Source of the DNA: Fragilaria crotonensis
Taxonomy: Eukaryota > Bacillariophyta > Fragilariophyceae > Fragilariales > Fragilariaceae
Length of the DNA: 56,494 nucleotides
NCBI GenBank assembly: GCA_022925895.1
Contig: JAKSYS010000400.1
Span: 1 to 56,494, forward strand
Direction: 5' to 3'
Part shown: one piece after another, positions 25,167 to 35,353 of the stretch
Layout: the number at the start of each line of letters is the position of its first letter
Position numbering within the stretch: the stretch's first letter is position 1
Made by a program: the position numbers and the translations under genes
The notes under the pieces: generated by a model
Told to the model about the DNA's origin: nothing
The model's input: the letters and a program-made list of their open reading frames with translations, nothing else
The model's database searches: none

Positions 25167-26602
25167 GGATGTACTGTTTTGAAATCGACATCCTACGATA
25201 ACCGCTAGCACTCTCGAGTTGCAAAACGATTTTGTATTTCTTCTTCTACGACGATCGAATATAAATCTTTCGCAACTGTTGGATTGTGCGGCTTGCGTCA
25301 TATCCACTATACGATAATGAGCACACACCATGAACAGACATGGGTAGGAGGGTGGTACGTGGATGGCATTTGATGAGAAGAGAAACTGAGCAACGACGGA
25401 AGTCATCTTCAGGTCGCTAAGGAAGAGACAAGAAACAGATTTTCTTCTTAACTTGCGAATTGTCAATCTGAAAGGTGATACTTGGACAACTACACGCGCA
25501 TCGCTGACCGTAGCTCTCGCTTCTAGACTGATGGAAAACAAAATGCGAAAACCATCTGACGAGAGTGTTGTCCTCATGGACATTTCCTACGTGGACGCAA
25601 AACTCTATGTCATCGAAAACCTATGCGACAGTGATCCGTGATTGAGCATTTGGTGGCGCCTTCATTTATTTCACATCTTACACGAATTCTGCCATGCTGC
25701 TCAACTCTAAGGTTTACTAGAACAACATCGATGTCTGATGAGCTCTCCAGAAAGGACGCAGGCGTTCAGGTGAATTGGGATCGTGTACTGGATTCCGAAG
25801 AATTTGTGCGAGTAAAGTGTTGCACTCCGTACTCCGTACTCCGTACCTGCTACTACAAGTACAACTCTCTGCTATCGCTTTGCTTAAGTACTGCTACTAG
25901 TACCAGGTACGGAAATAACGGTGTACGTAGTACAGTACGTATGATATAGCACTCGGAGCTCGGAGCTCCGAGCTCCGAGTACTCGTACCATCTTGTGGGG
26001 CGACGGGGCGACAAGCGACGAGTGATTATTCTGGTTTTTAAACGGGAATGACCGCCTGAATCCGGAACGCGAAGAACACTACGAATTGGAACACGTCGCT
26101 CGTCGCATACGAAACCTTACAGCGAAATGTGTACGAGTACTACACTACTTGGAGTAGGTGCTACGAGTACTGTAGTTTATTTGGGCTGTTGAGCAGTTGA
26201 ATTTGACCGTAACTTTCCGTTAAAGTCGAAACGGACAGACACGGTCGGAAAACAGATGGCAGACGGCCCATCGACGCGTCGTATCCTCAAGACTGAAAAA
26301 TGCCGATTACAGGTTCCAGTGACCAGATGACTTTCGCGTCTTGCAATTTGCTATGGGCTATGGGCGTCGTCGTTGGAAGACACCGCGGAGTCGACGACAC
26401 GACCTGTGGCCTTGATACAAGACTATTCGAAGATCTTCCAATACGTGTGATTCCTATACTCGGAGTACACATGGGATAGATGCAAAACATTTTGCAGTCA
26501 TTCACGAAATGGAGGGAAGTCTTGCAAACCACAGTTGCAGATCGCTTTCACCTTTCGACACAATTTCAGAAAAAGTGAGATCAAGCACCCATCATTTCCA
26601 AC
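25167..26602. other. Intergenic with palindromes, no supported gene
   Basis: Short ORFs at about 25453-25641 (+) and 25059-25583 (-) exist but have no recognisable features. The stretch 25800-26170 is dense in GTAC/GAGTAC words and contains a perfect 30-bp palindrome at 25951-25980. Confidence 0.4.
25951..25980. repeat. Perfect 30-bp palindrome
   Basis: The sequence is its own reverse complement over all 30 bases: two CTCGGAG units followed by two CTCCGAG units, with ACT and AGT at the ends. A related half, actcggagctcggagtgc, recurs near 43626. It could form a cruciform or be a nested restriction- or protein-binding palindrome. Confidence 0.95.
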
Positions 26603-27007
26603 ATGTCGCCTTCCAACCTCGCAGTTGTCTTTGCCTATAAGATCCCTCTCTCTAATCAGGTTGGGTCTCTTCCAAAGCCTGCCTTCGTTCCACTTCGAGT
26701 AGATCACAATATTTCTAACCTGTATTCGCCAAACACGGTCACGGATTCATCCGGGGGCTGGTTAGGTGACAACAATCCACTCTTGCACAGACCACAATCA
26801 TCGGATGTGCCGCCGATGAATGTGGAAAGTGGTTGGGGTGAAACCACAACGAAACGTGCGAGCGTATCACTCCTTTCTCACATACCACAGGACAAGGACT
26901 TTAGTGAGGTCTTGTCGTCCAGCAAATCGGCAGAGAATCTTGCATTTGCTACAGTTTACTGGAGTGAGGCGGAAATTCTGTACATGCGACACCGTGCTCT
27001 CAACTGA
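26603..27007 (+). CDS. Small hypothetical protein
   Basis: This 134-codon frame starts at an ATG preceded by CAAC and ends in TGA at 27005-27007. It is hydrophilic and Ser/Asn-rich with a C-terminal 'ATVYWSEAEILYMRHRALN'. No domain, signal peptide or membrane segment is seen. It lies about 200 bp upstream of a coding-like exon on the same strand, so the two could be parts of one gene if a frame break or unrecognised intron lies between them. Without homologues this stays tentative. Confidence 0.4.
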   Translation: MSPSNLAVVFAYKIPLSNQVGSLPKPAFVPLRVDHNISNLYSPNTVTDSSGGWLGDNNPLLHRPQSSDVPPMNVESGWGETTTKRASVSLLSHIPQDKDFSEVLSSSKSAENLAFATVYWSEAEILYMRHRALN

Positions 27008-27206
27008 TTGATCCAGTTGATGGCAACTGAACAAATCTGGTTATACTGAGCAAAAATACAGAAGAAAATAGAACATAGACGTTAATAGACAACATAAAAA
27101 ATAGATGATAGAGATTCACCGCACTCCTTCTGTGGGCATCTCTTCAAGACAATGAACTATGTTGGATCCTAGTTGTGAATAGTCAGCACAAATAAAACTA
27201 GCACAG

Positions 27207-27453
27207 CAGGACCTTCGGTCGGACCGTTGGAGCACTCATCAAGGTGCGATTCGAGCTGCATCCTGCATCTGACTTGGCGTTCTGGGTCCGAGTTCGCATC
27301 AAGCAACACATGGGAACACAAAAATTTGGAGTCGTGGACGATGTCACTAGCGATCCCTACTGTACAAGTTACTTTTGGAGCAAACACGACCATGGGGATC
27401 AAAGTCTAGCCGACGCTGTTTCTACTGGTCGCATCAAATGGTTATATCAATAG
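27207..27453 (+). CDS. Possible 3' exon of an unknown gene
   Basis: After a splice-acceptor-like CACAGCAG, an open frame runs to TAG at 27451-27453. The translated text looks protein-like ('ALIKVRFELHPASDLAFW', 'GVVDDVTSDPYCTSYF', 'SKHDHGDQSLADAVSTGR'). No upstream exon could be joined confidently; the ORF at 26603-27007 is the nearest candidate. The stop lies one base from the stop of the SET gene on the other strand. Family unknown. Confidence 0.35.
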
Positions 27454-27454
27454 A

Positions 27455-29098
27455 TTATGCCAAATCTTTCCAAGCCACTGGAAATATTTCATCAGGAATG
27501 TGTATTTCATGTCGAAACGCGCTCACCAAGTTTTGATCGCTAGATTGCCGCTTGTCGTCGAGACGAATGGCATGACGGGGGACGTTTGTGACGACGTGAT
27601 TGACGGGGATTTTGTTTTTGTTGAGAGCCGATTCTGATTTCCCAATGACGACAGTGTAAATGTCGTTTTCGTGTCGGTCCAAAACTCGGCAGGGGTAAAG
27701 ATTCTGAAACACGTATTCCGGGGACGTCCAAGCTACCGGTGATTTCTGATGAGTCTCCCGGAACTTGTAGAAACAAGTGGTGCGAATATTTGAAGGATAC
27801 GGATTATCCACGAGCTCGCTTGGTGTCCGAAGTACTTTGATATCTTCGTCTGCAATTCGGGCGTACTCATAATCATCCGCTGGCGGGACGAAATCATTGA
27901 CGTGTTGGTCCCACGAGGCCTGCCAGGCATCCCCGTAGTCAAGTAGAATTTCTTGTCCCTGTTGGATATCTCTTGTTGCAACGAGCTCCAAAAGCAATCC
28001 CGACGGATTCACCTCAAAAATGTTAGTCGACTTGAGAAGGTGCTTGCCGTGAAAAAGATTGGACGTGGACCATTGAAGCCTGACATTGGCGCGATCCCTC
28101 GATGCATGATTAACAAGATTGACCACGGGAGAGTACGGAACGAATAGAAGACTCGACTGAGGATGAGAAAAACAATAATTCAGCAAGAGTTGCCACCCTC
28201 CGACTTTTCGTTTCAATGCAGCTCGTGATTGAATTGGAAGGAGGGGCAGAGGCGCCACAACCGTGTTTTTCGGCAAAAAGCGCGTTGAGACGGCACCACG
28301 TCCAGCGTGAGGAATTTCCGAGAGCGCTGGTTGAATATGATCTAGACATATGCCGTTAGAGCGCAACCATTCGACAGGTCGTTTGGAACTCTCGCCCAAA
28401 CTATGATGAGGTATCTTGTCATTCCACCCATGTCCATAATTCACCATCAACTCCTGCCCAGCGGATAAATCCCGATGAGAATAGAAGCTGAAGTTGTGGT
28501 ACTGCGTAAAGGCACCTGCACCAGGTGATTCGGTCCGACGCACCCCGGCTTCATCGATCTGCGTCGCGCCCATGACCATGTTCCACTCGACGGGATGTCC
28601 GTTCGCAAGAGACCCGACACCTGGCAAAACGCTGTAGACGACATGACCTTCGTGAATGCCACCCGTGACATCTCCAGACCACATGTAGTTGTGAAGAAGG
28701 TAGGCAATGCGGTGTCCTTGTTGTCGGCTGATGTCAGGAACCTGGAGAATGGGATCACCGAAAGACACCGGGTTCCCCGATGGGATTGGACGAAGAGGAA
28801 ACATGCCCCATCCAGAATCAGGGAGCGTGGAGTTCGCCATGACAAGACCACATTGCGACATAACATCAGACGTTGTTAAAGAAAATGATTTTGCTGGTAT
28901 TCGATCCTTCAAGTAGAGTGCAAAAACGCTCAGCACAACGACACATGTCGTGGTTGGATTCGTAAAGATCCACGAAACATCCTTTGTTTTAGAGGAGAGA
29001 ACTAGGTCTTCCAGCGAGGCATCATCATCTGTCCTGGTATCCCTCTCACCCTTCCTTCGACTGGTTTTGACGGCATTCGATCGCCTTGTCTTGGCCAT
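27455..29098 (-). CDS. SET-domain protein with N-terminal membrane segment
   Basis: The ATG at 29098-29096 (MAKTRRSNAVKTSRR) was chosen because it sits just before a basic leader; the frame extends upstream only with non-ATG starts. The protein has 547 residues and no frame break. Residues about 50-67 ('TTCVVVLSVFALYLKD') form one membrane segment, so it is probably membrane-anchored. Two SET-like halves follow: 'GQELMVNYGHGWND', and later 'PVVNLVNHASRDRANVRL' with 'GQEILLDYGDAW'. The NH-A and L-DYG motifs are the SET signature for S-adenosylmethionine and substrate binding. SET proteins methylate lysines, but the target is unknown. A degenerate SET fold in a membrane protein, as in other algal families, is also possible. 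It ends tail-to-tail with the exon at 27207-27453. Confidence 0.7.
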   Translation of the reverse strand: MAKTRRSNAVKTSRRKGERDTRTDDDASLEDLVLSSKTKDVSWIFTNPTTTCVVVLSVFALYLKDRIPAKSFSLTTSDVMSQCGLVMANSTLPDSGWGMFPLRPIPSGNPVSFGDPILQVPDISRQQGHRIAYLLHNYMWSGDVTGGIHEGHVVYSVLPGVGSLANGHPVEWNMVMGATQIDEAGVRRTESPGAGAFTQYHNFSFYSHRDLSAGQELMVNYGHGWNDKIPHHSLGESSKRPVEWLRSNGICLDHIQPALSEIPHAGRGAVSTRFLPKNTVVAPLPLLPIQSRAALKRKVGGWQLLLNYCFSHPQSSLLFVPYSPVVNLVNHASRDRANVRLQWSTSNLFHGKHLLKSTNIFEVNPSGLLLELVATRDIQQGQEILLDYGDAWQASWDQHVNDFVPPADDYEYARIADEDIKVLRTPSELVDNPYPSNIRTTCFYKFRETHQKSPVAWTSPEYVFQNLYPCRVLDRHENDIYTVVIGKSESALNKNKIPVNHVVTNVPRHAIRLDDKRQSSDQNLVSAFRHEIHIPDEIFPVAWKDLA

Positions 29099-29762
29099 GG
29101 TCAGTGGACAGTGGACAACGGAGGAAGGAAGAAATGTGCAAGGAACAACGAATTTCAAAAATGGCAATCCAGGTCAGGATAACGAACACTCTGAATAAGC
29201 ATATACGTGTAGCAATAAACCATTATGTTGTTTGTGAGTATTGATAAAATGAATACTGGAGCATAGCGTATTGAGAGCGTCAAACTCCTGAAAATCTGAA
29301 GTCAATGCAGTAGTGTACTCCAGTATCCAGTACAGAGTCGAGTACTGGATACTGGATAGAGCATACTTAGCATACAGCATAAAGATACATTGTTCTACTA
29401 GTAGTGGTAGCCAACAGGAAGTAGCTGTACACGTAATGCAATCTCTAGATGCTTTTCATACTTTACTACAAAGCCACTGTCGTCATTATACCAGTGCGTG
29501 TTTGCTGTTGTACCGTTACCGGTGCAATGGTATCTTTGGTACTGGTCTGTCTGTACAGTAGCGAGCACTCGCCTCACGACAAACAATCAACCATCATGAA
29601 TAACGACGAACCATCTACCATGGCAACTACCGTCGTATTAAACATGAACTCTATATGCATACTTGACACGTTAAACTTCTACAACCACTGGAGTAGTACC
29701 AGGAGTATACGTGTGAAAGATTTCCTTACAGACCCTCAAACGCGGTTTTGATGCTCGTCGAA
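29099..29762. other. Intergenic with a 14-bp hairpin
   Basis: There is no gene. A perfect 14-bp inverted repeat, ccagtatccagtac ... gtactggatactgg, with an 8-base loop lies at 29320-29355. It is between the 5' end of the SET gene and the 3' end of the SNARE gene, both on the minus strand. Confidence 0.5.
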
Positions 29763-30485
29763 TTACAACACGGCAACAAGCGGAGGAATAGTAACACATG
29801 CAACAACTGCAGTGACTGCGGTCCCAACTACCACCCCATACTTCGCGTTCTGCCATTGGTGAAATCTCTTGAGTTTGCGAGTATTCTTCTTGAATTGCAG
29901 ACTCATTCCTTCCAATCGAGTCGCTGCTACCTGCATATCCTCCAACTTTTCTCCTCGACTCAAGGCAGCTTCAATGTTGCTGGCCATGATATCCTTCACT
30001 CCATCAAGATTCTTATTGACCATGGACAATCGTCCCATGTAGGAAACTTCTTGCATTCGTTGTAGAAGAGTCGGGGCGAAGGTCGATTGCGCCGCCAAAA
30101 GGTCCCCGTGTCGCCAATTGTAATCATTCTCACGGGGTACCATGGTAATCATGACAAGTTTTTCCAAAAACGACTTGACTTGGTCCAATTCCACCAACTC
30201 CTTGTGATAAACAGCAGCGAATTTCCATACAAACAGATTGCCCGTCAAGGGGTCAGACTCATAGACATGGAATTTGATTCCGCGGCAACGATATCTTCGA
30301 GATTGGTAAAATTCGTATCCTGGAGTATCCTTCTTCTTGAGCAGGGCCTGGGCGGTGCTCGTGACCTGTCCATCGAGGTTATCTTCACCGGCTTCCGCGA
30401 GAATAATGTCATCGCGACAGATGGCCGACCACAGGATGCAATCGTGTCTCTTGTCGTTGTGATTATATGTATCCATGTTACTCAT
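29763..30485 (-). CDS. Longin-type R-SNARE (VAMP7-like)
   Basis: The frame is 240 residues long from the ATG at 30485-30483 (MSNMDTYNHND); the track could extend upstream only through a non-ATG start. The N-terminal about 130 residues begin 'DCILWSAICRDDIILAEAG', typical of a longin domain. Residues about 160-215 form an R-SNARE motif with heptads: 'VKDIMASNIEAALSRGEKL' contains the zero-layer Arg, followed by 'LQFKKNTRKLKRFHQW'. A C-terminal membrane anchor ('YGVVVGTAVTAVVACV') ends the protein. R-SNAREs pair with three Q-SNARE helices to fuse vesicles with endosomal, vacuolar or plasma membranes. The loop between longin and SNARE domains is usual in length. No frame break was seen. Confidence 0.85.
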   Translation of the reverse strand: MSNMDTYNHNDKRHDCILWSAICRDDIILAEAGEDNLDGQVTSTAQALLKKKDTPGYEFYQSRRYRCRGIKFHVYESDPLTGNLFVWKFAAVYHKELVELDQVKSFLEKLVMITMVPRENDYNWRHGDLLAAQSTFAPTLLQRMQEVSYMGRLSMVNKNLDGVKDIMASNIEAALSRGEKLEDMQVAATRLEGMSLQFKKNTRKLKRFHQWQNAKYGVVVGTAVTAVVACVTIPPLVAVL

Positions 30486-31599
30486 TTTCTGTGAAATGTT
30501 GTTGGTGGGTTCTAGTACTCGGTACAACGGAGATGCTTGTTGATTGTGAGAGAGCAATGCAGTGGATGGCGCTCGTGTGCTGTTGTGTGAATGATGGAAA
30601 ACAAGAACGAAGACACCGTTCGATACTGTGTGCCAGAAAACGGAACGTAGGTGTGACGAAACTGACTGTCACGGTGCTTTTTTGCAGTGAATCGCCGATC
30701 AACCTGTCCAGAACGGATTTCAACGCCTGATGATATCGTACTTGATCGCACCACCGACCACGGGCAACGGGACCCGCACGCAGCAGAACACGGAACGCGT
30801 TGCTTTCCACGACTCACGTATCTTGGATCTGTGTGTCTTGTTTCGAAATGAAACATGCATACCGGCGCTATGGCCAAAAGTGAGGGTTGACACAGCGTTT
30901 TCGTTGGCGGAAAAAAAATTAACCGTTCGTCGCTTTTGTGCCGTTAAAAGTTTTTTGACATGCGGAGTACTTTTTGGTACTGTACCCTGTACGCTGTACG
31001 GGTAGGCGGACTCGAGTGCACAAATTTTCGTGTTTAATACAGTGCCTGGTGCCTGGTGGTACAAAGTCTACTCCAGTGCAAGGACAAGCTTCTTCTTTTT
31101 TCAAATCGTGGCAGCAGTTGGGCGTTGCACGTTACTACGACTCTACCTACACCCTACACCTCAATCCCCAGTACATGTACTGGGTACTGGGGCACTGGTA
31201 GATCACAAATAACAAATAATCAAATAATCAAATAATTGAGGGCAGAAGTGGCAAGAGGAGGTGTCGACGGAGGTACGGTACGGTACTGATTTCACTTAAT
31301 CACCGCCGTACCGGTAGTACTCTACGACGGTATGTATCATTTATTTGCTCGTAGTCTCCCAGTGTGTATTCAGTGCAGTACAACGTACTCCTGGTACTTG
31401 TAGACCCTTTCCCGACAAACGCAACATAGATTTTTGGAAGTGAATCGAAATCTTGGAGTGTCTTCGATACCCTCTGGCGACCAGATATTAGTACAAGTAC
31501 CTGGTATCCTACTCCAGTACGTTGTACAATGTGGTGGCAATGCGGAATGCGGGCTCAAAGTAGAGTGTCAAGTGTCACCTGATGCCCAGAAGCAGTTCT
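30486..31599. other. Intergenic, GTAC-palindrome rich
   Basis: No supportable gene. Short ORFs on both strands here lack protein-like composition. The sequence is rich in GTAC-centred palindromes, for example cccagtacatgtactggg at 31167-31184. Confidence 0.4.
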
Positions 31600-31800
31600 A
31601 CCGGTATGTACAGCAGAGTCCTGCACTGGGTATGACGCCTGTGCCCATGGGTACCCAAGGCAGCCGGTACGCAGGCGTGGACCACCCATGACCCACCCAC
31701 TCTTCGCACGGTCGAGCTCGGACCACCCATTACCCACCCACGCCCACTAGGTCGTACCCATACCCACCCATTACCCATTACCCGTTGTCCGCGCGTAAAA
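31600..31800. repeat. TACCCACCCA-rich dispersed element, copy A
   Basis: This copy contains GGACCACCCATKACCCACCCAC twice and CCCATACCCACCCATTACCC at the right. Its left edge is cagagtcctgcactgggta. The same core occurs in the same orientation at 36660-36885, where the reverse complement of that edge word lies on the right side. The two copies look like complementary truncations of one element with terminal inverted repeats. Confidence 0.6.
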
Positions 31801-31862
31801 GTCCCTGTTCGACACAAAATGAGAGCACACTGTAGGACGCACTCCACGAACTATAACTATGG

Positions 31863-33078
31863 ATGTGTTTGTTTAATTGCTGTTTAATACACGCTGTTTA
31901 CAACACCTGTATAATATTTCATCATTCTTTTCTGGCGGTTGGCAACACTTTGATTCTCTCAAGGCAGACGAAAGAAGTTAAACATGCTTTTTGCACGTGT
32001 TGTCCATCAAACAGCAACCCCTTACTCCCCTCTCTTGACATCGACATGTGTGACAAGCTGCACAAGCTGAAGCAGCTTGTCGCAGATCCGGCGTATTGGA
32101 AGGGCGTCGCCGCTTTCGAAGTCCTTTTTCGAACAATCAGTTCCTGTCCCACCTATTTTGAAGGCAAGGATGCTACCTTCTGCCTTGTCTGTTTATGCTT
32201 GCTTTGTTGCAATAAAATATCACCTGAAGAAGCTTGATGGTGCTGTCAAGTAAGGCTTGAACCTGAATAATGATGATATTGTTTTGAATGACAATTCTAA
32301 CAGACCATTGTCTTGCAACCATCTACACAGAAGCACATGCACTTGCCTTTGCAACTCATCCAATGTATACTGAGAGGCGGACAAGGATTGCAGGTGAATT
32401 CGGAGAAGAGTTCCTTCAACTGGGAAGCCGTCAATTAATCAACAAGCCAAGATTGCTCTCGCTTGTCTTGCAAATGGCAATGATGACCGTCATCAGAAAA
32501 TGTTCGGTGAGTTCGCCACTTACATTACAAGGTCCAAGCACGACAATTCAAATGAAGAGATGTTTCGCAACTTCAAGGATACAATGATGAAACCGTCAGA
32601 GCTGCGGATGTTGTCCGACGACTCTGACTACAGTTCAATCAAACACCTGCTGTCTGCAGTACACCGCAATGTAGCTGGAGCAAGTGGGCGAGAGAGAAAC
32701 CACAAGTCGCCAAAACATGTGCACAGTCGCTTGTGTGCCCGGTTAGGTGCTGCAAAGGTTGAGACAGGGGCCGGGACTGCGATACATTTTAATGCAAAGC
32801 ACCTTCTTCTTCTCCGTAAAATGGACACAACAAGAAGTTCTCAATTCTGCAAGTGGTGGCTGCAACATCTTGGATCTCCATTTCTTGCTGGCTGCTGCTG
32901 AAGACAATCTTGCATGCCAGAACCTGATGATTGAAGAGGAGAACGATGACAATGCCTGACGCGGAATCTGACTGGTGGAGTCGACATGATTGCTGATGAA
33001 GATATCTTGGCTTTGGCAGACAGAGAAAAACAGCAGCTAAATGTATTTGATGGAAGTACAGTAAAATCATTATGGTAG
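31863..33078 (+). mobile_element. hAT-like transposase fossil
   Basis: Three plus-strand frames together read as the C-terminal half of a hAT-superfamily transposase. 'LVADPAYWKGVAAFEVLFR' and 'CPTYFEGKDATF' match the central region. 'FGEEFLQLG', 'DYSSIKHLLSAVHRNVAG' and 'GRERNHKSPKHVHSRL' followed by 'ARLGAAKVET' match the dimerisation domain (compare SERNWS...HxxxRNRLxxxKVE of the family). 'IADEDILALADREKQQ' and a TAG at 33076-33078 end it. Besides frameshifts it has true in-frame stops, for example TAA near 32257 and 'NDDNA' followed by TGA. That supports genuine decay here, in contrast to the kinesin. No N-terminal part or terminal repeats were found. Confidence 0.6.
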
Positions 33079-33526
33079 CAGCAGGTATACTAGAACTTGG
33101 CAGTGCTCTTCCCGATCCCCCATCCTATCTATGTAGTACTAGGTACTAAACTTTGCATACTAGTAGCTAGTAGTAGCAATACATCTAATGCCATCAGGGC
33201 TTCTCAGTTACTACTACAAAATGGTCCTGGTGTTTGTACAATTTCTTATTGTTGTAAAGTCAAATCAATTTACTCAGTTGTTGGCAAATCGTAATCATTG
33301 TACTTGGTGTACTACCGTAGCACCTTAGTCTACCTCCGGTGTTCAGCGATTTCAGTACACCAGTAACCAGTACACAGTCTTTTTACTACACGTTGCTTTT
33401 GTTCATAATCTGAAGTCTGAGTTAGAGATACAAAACATAATTCTTAAAGGTTTTCTCACTGTTCTACCCATGGATTTTTGTATCCCTTTATTCAATGCTG
33501 ACTAGCTAGTATGATAGTCAATGCAA
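33079..33526. other. Intergenic between hAT fossil and inverted repeat
   Basis: 450 bp with short GTAC/CTAGTA-rich words and no coding signal. Confidence 0.4.
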
Positions 33527-35353
33527 AAGCCCCAAATATACAGGGTGCAGGGTCCCCATTGTAATGAAAAATCTGAGGGCTGCATTGGAGATGCAGAACA
33601 AATCTTCTGTCAAGGAATGTTGAGGGTGTATCAGAAATGTTTTTGACACCCTAGGATTTTTGTAGTGAGCTTACTTGTTGGTTGAAAGGCAAGTCAGTGC
33701 ACAAGCCCCAAATATACAGGGTGCAGGGTCCCCATTGTAATGCAAAATCTGAGGGCTGCATTGGAGATGCAGAACAAATCTTCTGTCAAGGATTGTTAAG
33801 GGTGTATCAGAAATGTTTTTGACACCCTAGGTTTTTTTTGTAGTGAGCTTACTTATTGGTTGAAAGACAAGTTAGTGCACAAGCCCCAAATATACAGGGT
33901 GCGGGGACCCTTTGTAATGCAAAATCTGAGGGCTGAATGAAAGATGCAGAAAAAATGTTCTGCCAGAGTTTGTCAAGTTTGCATTGATGATACCGACGGC
34001 ATCCTTTGATTGGAGTGGGTATATATACCCATTGACTAGTGTGCAATTCAGTGGGTAATTTGCCACAATTGCCGATACAGGGTTTTGATTAATGAATATT
34101 CTGCAGTCAGACATTAATATTCTGCAGAATTGTACTGTTGTATTTTGTTGAGTGTGTATGGATTGTATTGATGGCATCCTGAGATCCTTTCAACCTTTTT
34201 GCTCATTGACTTCTTGAAGATTCAATTATGATGCCAAAATGCGAACAAAAATACACAAAAATGATCAATACTCAATGGATTTTGGATTTTAAAATCAAAA
34301 ACTGGCATTTACTCCATCATCAAATGCCTGAGACTCATTTACAGAAGCTCCAGCAACAAAAGTCAATGCTAGGGTTGTTATAGTGCAACTGACAAGCTCA
34401 GAACATAAAGTACTTCTGATTTGTGTGACTACAACACTAGTAGATAACATGTGATCGCATCCTAAATTTCACATTAACTTATGTCGCTAACACCAACACT
34501 AACTCCCAAAGCAAATATTGTTGCGGAGCTTCAGCCAATGAGTCTCAGGCTTTTGATGATGGAGTAAATGCCAGTTTTGATTTTAAAATCCAAAATCCAT
34601 TGAGTATTGATCATTTTTGTGTATTTTTTTGTTCGCATTTTGGCATCATAATTGAATCTTCAAGAAGTCAATGAGCAAAAAAGGTTGAAAGGATCTCAGG
34701 ATGCCATCAATACAATCCATACACACTCAACAAAATACAACAGTACAATTCTGCAGAATATTAATGTCTGACTGCAGAATATTCATTAATCAAAAAACCC
34801 TGTATCGGCAATTGTGGCAAATTACCCACTGAATTGCACACTAGTCAATGGGTATATATACCCACTCCAATCAAAGGATGCCGTCGGTATCATCAATGCA
34901 AACTTGACAAACTCTGGCAGAACATTTTTTCTGCATCTTTCATTCAGCCCTCAGATTTTGCATTACAAAGGGGTCCCCGCACCCTGTATATTTGGGGCTT
35001 GTGCACTAACTTGTCTTTCAACCAATAAGTAAGCTCACTACAAAAAAACCTAGGGTGTCAAAAACATTTCTGATACACCCTTAACAATCCTTGACAGAAG
35101 ATTTGTTCTGCATCTCCAATGCAGCCCTCAGATTTTGCATTACAATGGGGACCCTGCACCCTGTATATTTGGGGCTTGTGCACTGACTTGCCTTTCAACC
35201 AATAAGTAAGCTCACTACAAAAATCCTAGGGTGTCAAAAACATTTCTGATACACCCTCAACATTCCTTGACAGAAGATTTGTTCTGCATCTCCAATGCAG
35301 CCCTCAGATTTTTCATTACAATGGGGACTCTGCACCCTGTATATTTGGGGCTT
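33527..35353. repeat. Large inverted repeat with internal ~177-bp units
   Basis: The left arm (33527-34339) and right arm (34538-35353) are near-perfect reverse complements separated by a unique spacer of about 198 bp. Each arm contains tandem units of about 176-178 bp anchored on gccccaaatatacagggtgc (left arm anchors at 33529, 33705 and 33883), and then a non-tandem inner part. Comparing arms I find three base substitutions and six differences in homopolymer length. The architecture resembles a foldback-type element; it contains no ORF. A transcript across it would form a very long hairpin RNA. Confidence 0.85.

Noticed and set aside
25059-25583. 174-codon minus-strand frame overlapping the YW-motif gene end
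   Set aside because: Overlaps the 3' end of a better supported gene and has no domain or composition typical of a conserved protein.
33529-33900. CRISPR-like array of direct repeats
   Set aside because: The units are about 177 bp and contiguous with no short unique spacers, in a eukaryotic context; this is satellite-type repetition.
33849-35032. Similar small ORFs in both arms of the inverted repeat
   Set aside because: They are the same accidental frame duplicated by the inverted repeat, with frames that differ by homopolymer length; no protein-like features.
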